Positions 55,222 through 64,000 of a stretch of 64,000 nucleotides of DNA are shown here, piece after piece. The DNA comes from Cryptomeria japonica (Eukaryota > Streptophyta > Pinopsida > Cupressales > Cupressaceae). The stretch lies in NCBI RefSeq assembly GCF_030272615.1, contig NC_081412.1, positions 101,978,796 to 102,042,795 of the forward strand, given 5' to 3'. The translations under genes were made by a program, and so were the position numbers. The notes under the pieces are model-generated. The model was not told where the DNA came from. It made no database searches and saw nothing but the letters and a program-made list of their open reading frames with translations. The stretch's first letter is position 1. Every line of letters begins with the position of its first letter.

Positions 55222-58200
55222 ATGGAAGCGAGATCATCATCTGTACCTATATTTGTTGCAAATTTGACTGTTGTTGAGGTCAAGGACCATCCTAGACTGA
55301 TTTTCAAGCAATATCTGCATGTTGCTACCATGGACGATTTGGTTGGCGCTTTTTCCCGTGTCCTGGAAGGAGTCATGTATGTCAAAGATGTAAGAGCTTA
55401 CATTCACTATCATATTGAGGATTTAAGAATGACTGGTATTAAGAGCATGTACATGAATGAGCTAATGGGAGAATCTAGAAAGATTAAGCCCGAATACTAG
55501 CATATTGTGGATTTAGGGTTTACCAGCATTCTAGATATTCTGAAATTTAAAGATGCGATTATTAGGTATGTTTAGAGTAGGGTGCATGGAGATTTTATCT
55601 GGTTGGATAGACCGTATAAGATTACGAAGGAGGCCATCAGGGCAATCACCAATTTACCACAAGTTGGACAATGTCCGGAGAAGAAAGTTTCAAATAATTA
55701 GGTCAACAAGATTACCGGTGCAACATCAGATAAAAGAGAAATGAGGATCAGTACTATCACCAACACAAACATTAGATTCAAAAGCATGGTCATCAGTTAC
55801 AAGGTAACATAATCAAACCGACTGAATTCTGTTTCGAGCTCCTGCATTTATGCAGCTCATAAAATGATGAGGGAGAATGAGAAGTTAGATCTATGTGGTT
55901 GGATGTTGGATGAATTACTGATTAATCTAGGAAAGATTAAAGGAGAAAAGAAAGGAACATTCTGGTATGGTAACCTAATTGTCTATTTAATTCTATTTTT
56001 CATCAATGAGACTCTTGGTTTTGGGAAAAGAAAATGGGCGTTCGATATCCTGGTAGGGAAGCAACTAAAATAGTCAATTGCTACATTGGGTATTCAAAGA
56101 GATGACAAAGTGTGGGGTTACTTTAAATAATTTCAAAAGGCTATGAATTCTAGGATTAGGGTTCCAAATCACATTGTTGAGAAGTACTCAACTAAAATAT
56201 GCTTCATGGTCAAGAAAGATAAAACTTTGATGGAAGTTGTAAGGCCCTAGAAGATTTGGATTGAGGAAATGGATTATGAAGTTGATGTACATATTCTTGA
56301 TGCTTATGCACAAATGCTAATTGATGCACCAATTAATGAATCTGTAAAAACCTTTGGCAATGCTAAGAAGAAGAAGCAAGAGGTTGAAACTGAGTTCAAC
56401 CAAAAGAAGAGAGAGAAGCAGGAGGGCAAGGCAAGTAAGTTTGTTAAAAAAGTTTCACAAGACATCAAAGCATTGATTGATGTTGTTGTGGAGAAAGGCA
56501 GGAAGAGGAAAGAATTATAAAGATTCATTGAGCCTATTGCAGCTAAATCTGGATCAGAGGATGATACACCTCTGGTATTCAAAAGGGTATTAAGTAAGAA
56601 AAATGAAGATACTAAGGTAGAAGTCAAGAAGCAACCGGTTAGGAGAGTTACTATCAGGGTACTGACACATAAAAGAGCACCAAAAGAAACACCTTCAGCC
56701 CCATCCCATACTAGAAGGAGAAAGAAGAAGAAAGACATTGATATTGCAATTGAATCTAGTAATGTAACTACTATTCCACCAAAGACTTGTGCAGAGTTAG
56801 TTGATGAAATTACTAAAGATGGTGTGTTAAAGAATGTACAATTTTATTATGAACATTTAGATAATGATGAACAAAGAGAGGTAGAGGAATTAGTTTTGTT
56901 GTATTTGTATATTTATAAGAAAGCCTTGTTAGAAATTGAAAACCAAATACCGGCACAGTTGTATGACATGTTAGATGCTAGAAGACTATCAACAATGCAA
57001 GAGGATAGGCATATAAAGATTCAAGAGTTGTTATCTGTTTGTGTTTCTATTGCTCCAGAGGAGATGGACAAGACACTTGAGGTTGCAGATAGGAAAATCT
57101 TTAACAACAAGCATAAAATAATCAATCTTATGCTAGGTAGAGTAAATGAGATAATCAAGGAGACACACAAGGCATGGGTTAATTTCTTTGAAGAGAACTG
57201 TGGTTTTTATACTTCACCAGAACCTAAGACAGATACTACAAACATCCCAGTTGAAGGGAAAGGTAAAGGTATTATGGGTACTTCTCCCTCAATTTTGAAA
57301 AACATTAAGATAGTAGATATTGAGCCCTTGGTAGATACTAATGTACAGGAGAATGTTGAGATACCGGTAGATACAAAAAGTGTAAAGGCTGATAATGTAC
57401 AGGTTACTAATGTTGAGGATAATAGTCCTCTGGATCAAATTGTGCAGGATGAGGTTATAGTTCCTAGGGAGAAACTGACAGTTACTAAGACTGCACCAAG
57501 TGGCGAAGCCACCGGTGCAAGTGAGGAAGCTATAAAGGTTAAACCTTCAGAGGAGAAGAAAGGGGAATTAGATAAGGAATCGGTAGTGTCCATCATTTTT
57601 GTCAATTGACACCTCGCAGGTTGAAACGAAAACCATAATAGAGATGAGTTCTACTGAACTCATGATGATGGCTGCACAGAAAATGATGAAGGAGGGATCT
57701 ATGGATAAAGGTGTTATTGATTAGTCTATCACTATTTTGAATAGACTTATCCTAAAGTGCAAGTTTAACAAAGAAGCAAGCCCATCCGACAAGCTTAAGA
57801 CAATCACACAACACATTTCAAAGGATTTTTAGTCCTTGCAGAAGATATCAAACCGACAAGCACTGGAGAGGTTTACACAGGTCAAGAGAGCTACATTTGA
57901 TCAAATGATTGAGTCTGAGAGGAAGGAGATTAATGATAAATTGAAATTGATTGATAATACATTGAGTCAATGTACTAATATCTACAGAGTATGTTGTAAT
58001 ACAGGTTTGCTCACAACTGAGTCAGATAAAAAGATTAAGGATATTTAGGAGGAGACTATAGGTATATCCAATTCTATTGATGGATTGAATTCATTGACTA
58101 CATCTATTGATGGTCAAATTTCGGTTTTGGAAGCCCAAGTTTTTTCTCTTGACAAATAAAAAGCTAAAATCATAAGGAGAGCCAATAGTCTTAGAGGTTT

Positions 58201-58420
58201 GGTGAGTCCCCGATTGGATTCATTAAGTGTACATAAGAAAGAGTGTATAGATATGGTTGGTAAGCCCACACTGGTAGAGCTTAATGAGAAAGAGTCATTT
58301 GCCCATATTCTAAATGGACTTGTATCTATTTCTAACACTTTCAAATCTGGTTGGGATACTTATCTAGAACTTTTACAAAAGGCTTACCCGGATATTTTCA
58401 AATACATTCAGCTTCGGTAA
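55222..58420 (+). pseudogene. N2 ORF2: long protein of unknown function
   Basis: Start MEARSSSVPIFVANLTVVEV. Conserved blocks with N1 ORF2: VGAFSRVLEGVMYVKDVRAYIH, SRVHGDFIWLD, ITGATSDKREMRI, CGWMLDELLINLGKIKGEKK, CFMVKKDKTLMEVVRP, ELVDEITKDGVLKNV, NQIPAQLYDMLDARRL. Basic middle part (RRRKKKKDIDI) as in N1. The tail differs and ends WDTYLELLQKAYPDIFKYIQLR at 58420. Stops at about 55498, 55575, 55700, 55812, 56071, 56130, 56250, 56518, 57607, 57722 and 58048. No polymerase, integrase or protease motif seen. Role unknown; conservation with N1 argues it was once under selection. Confidence 0.7.
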
Positions 58421-58702
58421 GGTATTTTGGGACATTCATTGTACAGTCTTTCATTCTTCATCCCAATTTATGGTAATTTTTGGTATTTTTGATGGCAATG
58501 ATGTCAAAGTTGGAGAGATATTGATATGAAAAATTAAAAAATGGAGTTGCATACATTAGGGGGAGTATAGGTGAAAAATATTCAAGAGATATGGAGATAT
58601 GGAGTATTTTTTTATTATGATCATAGATGAATATTCAGCTCTAGTGGATTAGGCTCGGGATGAAACCAGCAGATGGAAACCATGATCATTTTTCACATTA
58701 GT
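58421..58702 (+). other. 3' non-coding region of N2
   Basis: AT-rich, tagggggag near 58558; leads to the PPT hairpin. Confidence 0.5.
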
Positions 58703-58784
58703 GTTGCCATCAATGCCAAAGGGGGAGATTGTTGGCAATTGACACTCAATTGGTTGGTTTTAATATGTCGTCATTGATGGCAAC
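58703..58784 (+). promoter_or_regulatory. 13-bp inverted repeat spanning PPT and U3 start (N2)
   Basis: GTTGCCATCAATG at 58703-58715 and CATTGATGGCAAC at 58772-58784, enclosing the polypurine tract 58718-58729 and the LTR start. The same perfect arms as in N1 although the LTR sequence between them is different. Confidence 0.8.
58718..58729 (+). other. Polypurine tract of N2
   Basis: aaagggggagat directly before TGTTGGCAATTG. Confidence 0.9.
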
Positions 58785-59293
58785 ATGGCAACTTGTTTTG
58801 GGTTCATATTTTGGGTTAGTTATGTACTGGCATGCACTTCACAAACACTTCACCAAAACTAGCACCGACATCGGTAGGTTGGATAGATTTATTTGATTAC
58901 CAACAATGTAGGCCAACATGGTTTAGAATCAGGTTATCAGTATTGGAGGCTGACATATTTTGGATCCGGCATCGGCAATTTTTTTGATATTCATGCACTT
59001 ATGTTATCTAGCTGACATGTATATTCATATTGTAATTATCTTTGTAAGCCGACATGAGGCATGATGAATTGTAAAGGGTATATAGGTCAGTTGATTAGAT
59101 CATTTTGATATATCATATGAGAGTGTGTAAGGTTATGGAATGTAAAGGAGATGCAAAATATACGAGAGAGATCATGTATGTGAGGATATTTATGTAAGGG
59201 TTATTCCTGTAAAGGGTTTAGAGTTTTAGACCGAAATAGATAGAGCTTAACCGAAACTGTATTCAGGCATAGAAGATGTTATCTTTGCATTTC
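58730..59293 (+). repeat. 3' LTR of N2, truncated
   Basis: 564 bases matching the 5' LTR up to atctttgca(t)ttc; the remaining ~375 bases are missing because a Gypsy LTR begins at 59294. Confidence 0.88.
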
Positions 59294-59724
59294 TGTGTAG
59301 GGGAAAAAGCGAGACTAGGCTAACATGTCCTAATCCTACCTTTTGACACACATTGTGGAATACGAAAGAGCCTAGAGGTATCACACAATTGGCTACTTCT
59401 TTTTGTGAAAGAGAGAGCCACGGGCTACCTATTAGGGTTTCTATTCCTTTGTTGTAATTGAAAGATAAAATGATGCAAGTTCAATTCCTAACCTCAGAGT
59501 GCAAGTATGAACTAATAACAAAATTGCAGAATTGAAGTTAAACAATGGAAAGCTGCAAACACAAGGACAAGACAAGAATGCAGATGCATACCCAGAGTTA
59601 AAATCTGAGTGAAAATGTTCGGGATGGGGGCGCGGGTGCCACTGTCCTGATTCTGCTCCTGAAACTGCACCTGAAACTGCTATTTTATCACCTGGAAAAC
59701 TGTCAGAAATGTTGTCTGACAGAA

Positions 59725-59813
59725 GGACTAGGGCGCCCAGCGCCCCTGTCCCAGGGACCAGGGTGCCTAGTGCCCCTATCCTAGCAGGACCAGGGCACCC
59801 CACGCCCCTGTCC
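59725..59813. repeat. Three ~30-bp GC-rich units in the LTR
   Basis: Units start at 59725, 59755 and 59787, each ggac(c/t)aggg followed by g-cc and gcccct-tcc. Strikingly GC-rich compared with the surroundings. Confidence 0.8.
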
Positions 59814-60570
59814 TGGTCTTTTGCTCTGAAATTTGGTGTGAAGTTCAATCTCTGTCTGCTTCCATCGGATTTGCAACTTGTGGCGTCATCTGAATCCCGA
59901 AACCTGCACTTATATCTGAAAAGGTATGGTGGGCGGCTATATAAGGTTTTGCCTTAGTCAAACCCCCACTTTGATGATTTCCACCTCCACGAATAGCCAA
60001 GTTTTATTATAAAAGTAATGTGTGTGCAGACCTTGTGTGTGTGCAAGATCCTAAAATGCAAGTAAGCAAACTAGAGCAACCTAGAAAGTAAACCCTAATT
60101 GCTTGTAAATGATAATGTAATGCTCCAAATCAAGATGCAAAGTGATCTAAAGCATGAATACAAATGATATAATGGGGCTTATGCAAAGACATGAAAACAA
60201 CATGAAATCATACCCAACCCCAAGGGAGGGGTACAAGCCAATCTTTAGTCGGTGATCCCCTATTGCTCTTCAATGTCTTCAAAGCCCTAAATGGATGAAT
60301 GAAATTGATGAATTCTTGATGGATGGATGTTGAATGTTGTTGAAGTCTTCAAAGATTTGCTCTTTCGCTGCATAGAAGGCCCCTGAAACCAAAATTCGGA
60401 TCCTTTCAAATGAAGAAAGAGAGCTCTTATATATGAAACCCTAGGTCTTAATTTCAACTTTAGGCCGACTTAGAGATTGAATCTCCCACTGATTTCTTGG
60501 GTTTAAGCTTTATTTTATGATTGGATCGTGCTCCTAAAAATTTCGGGAAAAATGTCCGGGACCGTGTGCA

Positions 60571-60607
60571 CTCCGAGCGCCATGGTCCTCTCCGAGCGCC
60601 ATGGTCC
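60571..60607. repeat. 18-bp exact direct repeat in the LTR
   Basis: ctccgagcgccatggtcc at 60571-60588 and again at 60590-60607. Confidence 0.9.
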
Positions 60608-60974
60608 CAACAATTTTTCACCAAATTTTCAAGGTCGTCAGATATGATGATTTTAGAGAGAATCCCAAAGTTACAGGTGATTTCGAGATGTTTTGACCCC
60701 CGAAATCAAGCCCCCAAGTTCAAAATAGGACCTAATTAGGGTTTTTGATTAAATGATGTATTGGAGGAATAAAATGAAAGGGGCACACTTTAATGAAAAG
60801 GGCCCAACTTTATGATATGGGAGATGATAAAATAGAACCTTAGACCTAATTAATTTAATTAATTAAGTGCTAAAGGGGAAATGCAATGCAAAATGCAAAA
60901 TGCACCAAGGCGGGTGCTAAACTAGGTGTGAAATTGTACCACCCTAGCAAGTGCGTACAATTTACAACGCTACA

Positions 60975-60990
60975 TTTAGCCCCCACTTTA
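60975..60990 (-). other. Polypurine tract of the right-hand Gypsy element
   Basis: - strand TAAAGTGGGGGCTAAA, next to the LTR start TGTAGCG. Confidence 0.7.
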
Positions 60991-62853
60991 GTGGTCATAT
61001 GAACACTACGTGCATATGCAAGCTAAAGTATAGAAAAGTCAACATTATTTGAAAAAGGATATATCCATAAGTTGTCGGACGAAGCCCCCAGCGGCATCTG
61101 CAGTACTCAGTTAGGAAGCACAACCTACAAAACCACATGTTAGATCACAAAATCACCTAATGCTTACTAAGGAAGGTGATGAAAATTTGAGGGTAGCTAT
61201 ATGCCCCCCCCTGTTTTGGCTTGCTAATTTTAGTGAGTTGAAACAGGGTATCATGTTTACCACTTTGAATTGTTAAAGAATATTGATGACAAATGCTCAC
61301 AAGAAGATTTGATATGAGATCAAAAAACTAATGGAGAATCATTTGGTAAGAAAGAGGACTAAATCTCAATTCCAACACAATAAAGAGTGTGAGGATTTGA
61401 GAGTTCTCTAACACAAGATGAAGGATGTAAATGGAAACAAAATGCAAAGAGAAGAAAAGAAAGGAAAAAAGCATGAATACACACATTGGTGATCCATGAG
61501 AAGAATAGTGAGAGAGAAAACATGGACTTCTCGCCCCTAGATCTTGTCCAGGTGATCCATGGGAAAAAGGACATGGAAAACTAGCCCCTAGAGTCTGTCT
61601 AGGTGATCCATGTAAGGGAGGAGAGTGAGAAAGTCTAGCCTTATGCCGCTAGTTCCACTCAACCTCATGCATGTGTGTGTAAGGGAGGTTAGAAGCACCT
61701 CATAGGAGTCTATGCCTGAGTATGCTACAACTTTTATATGTATAGTACAAAAGTGTGACATCTCGCTCTAAGAGTCTTTGCTCTGGTTCCGAGAATAATC
61801 ACCTTGCATAAAAGAAAATGGAGAAATCTCGCTCTAAGAGTCTGTGCTCTGGTTCCGAGAATGACCCATTGCTCAAAAAGTGTAATGTTTATGTCATAAG
61901 AAAAGTAGAACAAGGATACCTACCTTCATCACAAAAGAAGATACCCCAAAAATGCAACAATCTCATAGATCCAAGCAAGAGAGTTTTGCACTCTTTAAGC
62001 AAGGATAAGATAGTTGAAAAGGGATATCTTGTAGCATGTGTAAAGGAGATCCTTAAAGGAGAAGAGATCTTTGTACAAAAGACACCTATCCCTGAGAGGA
62101 ATTGTCTTAGACAAATATAACATCTTCTAGAATAAGACAAAGAAGAGAATAAGAATGCAATACTTCCTTCTTTTGCGAGGTGAAAGTGAAGGATGACCCT
62201 CTTTTTAACCCAATTGGGAGAGTGAATTAATTATGGATGTATTTTACCAAGTGCAAAAGAGGTTGTAGTCAAGGACTTACACCTCTTGTAAGAGAGAATC
62301 CTTGAACAAACAACAACAAATGCATACAAGGAATAACATCAAGTAATAAAGTTCACACCATCCACGAAATAGGAAAAAGTGGATCCTTAGATAAAAATAA
62401 GGAAAGATCATTGCCTCCCAAGGATAAGGACAATGAGAAGGACTTACACAATCTTCTAGGGAGAGATTTAGACATAAGCAAAGTGTACTACATACTCACA
62501 TGAGTTCATGCAAGCAAGACATTAGTGTATGTAAAATGCTCCTCACAAGAAGTGGGTAGGATAAGAAAGAGAATACACATCTTCTCCCATATCTAGGAAA
62601 AGAGGATTCTAAAGAAAAGATGATCAATATTTCCACACTATTACCCCAAAGGGAAATTTTAACCATAAAAAGAAGAGATGTATGAAATCACTCTTGTCCC
62701 CATAGGAACAAGAGATAACATATAAAATTAGGCTATTATGTTGCTTCAAAAATATGATTGCACTTGAAATTGTACCATCATGAATGACAATGAGCCCCCA
62801 GTAAATTAGCTACCAATGTCACATAATGATGAGCAACATAATAGCCATTAATG
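60991..62853 (-). other. Non-coding internal region of the right-hand Gypsy element
   Basis: 1.9 kb with no supported ORF. Two short direct repeats: cccctaga-ctgtc-aggtgatccatg at 61534 and 61585, and tctcgctctaagagtct at 61761 and 61827. RT and integrase motifs are not found. Confidence 0.55.
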
Positions 62854-63474
62854 TTATTTAAAGACATGATAGATTGGATGAGGTATTTGAATATAACATG
62901 CTAAATGCTCAACTATAAGTGAGATCAAAAACATGTATAAAGTGATAAAAATTGAAGAAGAAAAGTCACAAGAAATCTTAGAAGAGGGATGAGTGTAATT
63001 TATTAGAGCCTTATCCCTGGAGGAAAGGACTTTATGATGAATAGGAGATAAAGATTCATAAGTGGATTTAGAAAAAAGAGATTTGTTCATTGCCAAGATT
63101 TCCTTATGAGGGGAATGAGAGTTGATAAAAGTAGAAGATGATTTAGTTGAAGTGAGATCATCATCACTACTAAATATAGCATTCACATTGAGAGATGGTC
63201 TTTTAGATGCTTTGGTGGGCTTAGAAAGATTATATCCAAGTCCAAATGAATATTCATGCATGTTATGCTCTAAAGGAACTTTAATTCCTTGTTCATTTGT
63301 GCCACAACCATTTCCACTATAGCCACTCTTAGCCAAAATATGAAAACCACGACCATAACGATTAGCCATTTCAGAAAGAAAAGGTGGTTTTTCATAAGAC
63401 AAAGAATCAAATTCTTCAGAATTAGAGGTGTGAGGAGAAGAAGTTTGAGAAGCGGCCACAAAATTATTGTTCAT
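62854..63474 (-). pseudogene. G-patch-like region of the right-hand Gypsy element
   Basis: A 206-residue frame with RYGRGFHILAKSGYSG, CGTNEQGIKVPLEHN and SFGLGYN at residues 38-85, which fits the glycine spacing of a G-patch. The rest is Ser/Lys-rich and without known motif. It lies just downstream of the protease C-terminus (63555), the same relation as in the element at 3873-4271, though the two share little sequence outside the glycines. The domain call is from the pattern alone. Confidence 0.5.
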
Positions 63475-63554
63475 AGGTTCAGGTAAGATTGATTGATTTT
63501 TAGTTTCTTCCTTCCTTTTAACTTTAAGCTCTCTAGGAGGAACCCTATACTCAC

Positions 63555-64000
63555 CTACAAAGGTGGGATTGAAATCAAGAGATCCCCAATCGTCTTCTGC
63601 GAGAACCTTCTCAGGATCAAAAGCCTTTCATGTGTAGATTCAAGTTGAGAAGAATCTTCTTCAGGAACTTCAAACTCATCCAAAGAATTTTGATTATCAG
63701 AGGGTAATGGTTCATCCATAGGTATCTTGTTTAACGAGTCATCACTAGAAGAGGAAGGCTTAGAAGAACTCCCTTTGGAAGTAGATGTTTGCAAACAAGC
63801 TTGAAAATTAGTATCACCTATCAAGGTATATATCTTATTATTATAAATAAATTTAACTTGTCTATGCAATGTAGAGGGGACAACTTGCATATTGTGAATC
63901 CAAGGTCTCCCTAATAACAAGTTGTATGTTATATTTCCCGACATAACATGGATAGGAGTAGGCAAAGTAACAGGTCCCACTATGATGGGTAAGGTGATAA
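63555..64000 (-). pseudogene. Gypsy protease C-terminus
   Basis: YNLLLGRPWIHNMQVVPSTLH (63925-63865) is the GRPW end of a Tat-like aspartic protease, followed by VKFIYNNKIYTLIGD and a Ser/Glu-rich tail (SSKPSSSSDDSLNK). The active-site end lies beyond the window. Stop at 63555. It corresponds to 4636-4298 in the left Tat-like element. Confidence 0.75.

Larger units (their letters stand above)
52741..59293 (+). mobile_element. Non-autonomous LTR element N2, 3' truncated
   Basis: Same plan as N1: LTR 52741-53674, iMet primer site, coiled-coil/CCHC ORF1, long ORF2, polypurine tract, 3' LTR from 58730. It sits in the Copia A RT after atgtg (52736-52740), and its 3' LTR is interrupted at 59293 by a Gypsy LTR, so the second target copy cannot be seen. 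LTR and protein sequences differ clearly from N1, so the two are separate subfamilies. Confidence 0.88.
59294..60974 (-). repeat. 3' LTR of the right-hand Gypsy element
   Basis: On the - strand TGTAGCGTTG (60974) to CCCCTACACA (59294), 1681 bases. A TATA-like catatataag lies near 60437-60428 on the - strand. Contains GC-rich repeats at 59725-59813 and 60571-60607. The + strand frame 59709-59957 is within these repeats and not supported. Confidence 0.75.
59294..64000 (-). mobile_element. Ty3/Gypsy Tat-like element, right edge
   Basis: On the - strand: protease region (64000-63555), G-patch-like region (63474-62854), long non-coding stretch, polypurine tract (60990-60975) and 3' LTR (60974-59294). 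The LTR end lies directly in the N2 LTR after atttc. No RT, RNase H or integrase between the G-patch-like part and the LTR, so it looks internally deleted. Continues beyond the window. Confidence 0.75.

Noticed and set aside
59709-59957. + strand ORF rich in Pro/Ala in the right-hand LTR
   Set aside because: It is created by the GC-rich LTR repeats and lies inside the LTR.

Overview
This window reads as heterochromatin-like intergenic DNA from a large, repeat-rich plant nuclear genome. It is AT-rich, has no convincing host gene, and almost every base belongs to a decayed transposable element. The element types (Ty1/Copia with a tRNA-iMet primer site and an AAAGGGGGAGAT polypurine tract, Ty3/Gypsy of the Tat type with a second RNase H, and a chromodomain Gypsy) are those of seed plants. 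The old, many-times nested state would suit a conifer or other gymnosperm, but that assignment is inference.

Layout from left to right. 1-1940: + strand Tat-like Gypsy pol fragment. 1941-3276: AT-rich LTR-like DNA. 3277-10357: - strand Tat-like Gypsy element (gag, protease, G-patch-like domain, 5' LTR at the right). 10358-13766: 5'-truncated + strand Copia 'D' with 3' LTR. 14041-28437: Copia 'C', split at 14480 by an 11.7-kb DNA transposon (14481-26164) that has 25-bp terminal inverted repeats, a 6-bp target duplication (ctaaag), a + strand transposase-like pseudogene and a convergent - strand gene of about ten exons. 28438-52740: Copia 'A', carrying two solo LTRs (29088-30176 and 31955-32735, each with a perfect 5-bp target duplication) and one large nest. 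That nest is an inverted/rearranged chromovirus (33400-51536), into which Copia 'B' (35122-46759, - strand, TSD aatat) inserted, into which non-autonomous element N1 (36751-43281, TSD tccaa) inserted. 52741-59293: N2, a second member of the N1 family, its 3' LTR cut by a - strand Gypsy element with LTR 59294-60974 that runs off the right edge.

The most interesting content is (1) the N1/N2 family: LTR elements with Copia-type PBS and PPT but no protease, integrase or reverse transcriptase, carrying instead a coiled-coil protein with four CCHC knuckles and a second long unrecognised ORF with its own TATA-like sequence; (2) the TIR transposon with two convergent genes, which I cannot place in a named superfamily; (3) a chromovirus whose integrase is split in opposite orientations; and (4) a perfect 13-bp inverted repeat spanning the PPT/U3 boundary in both N elements. 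All coding regions are interrupted by stops and frameshifts, and several catalytic residues are lost, so I treat them as pseudogenes.

Element boundaries given with a target duplication are read directly from the sequence. Family names come from recognised motifs. Exon structures and element relationships are inference.
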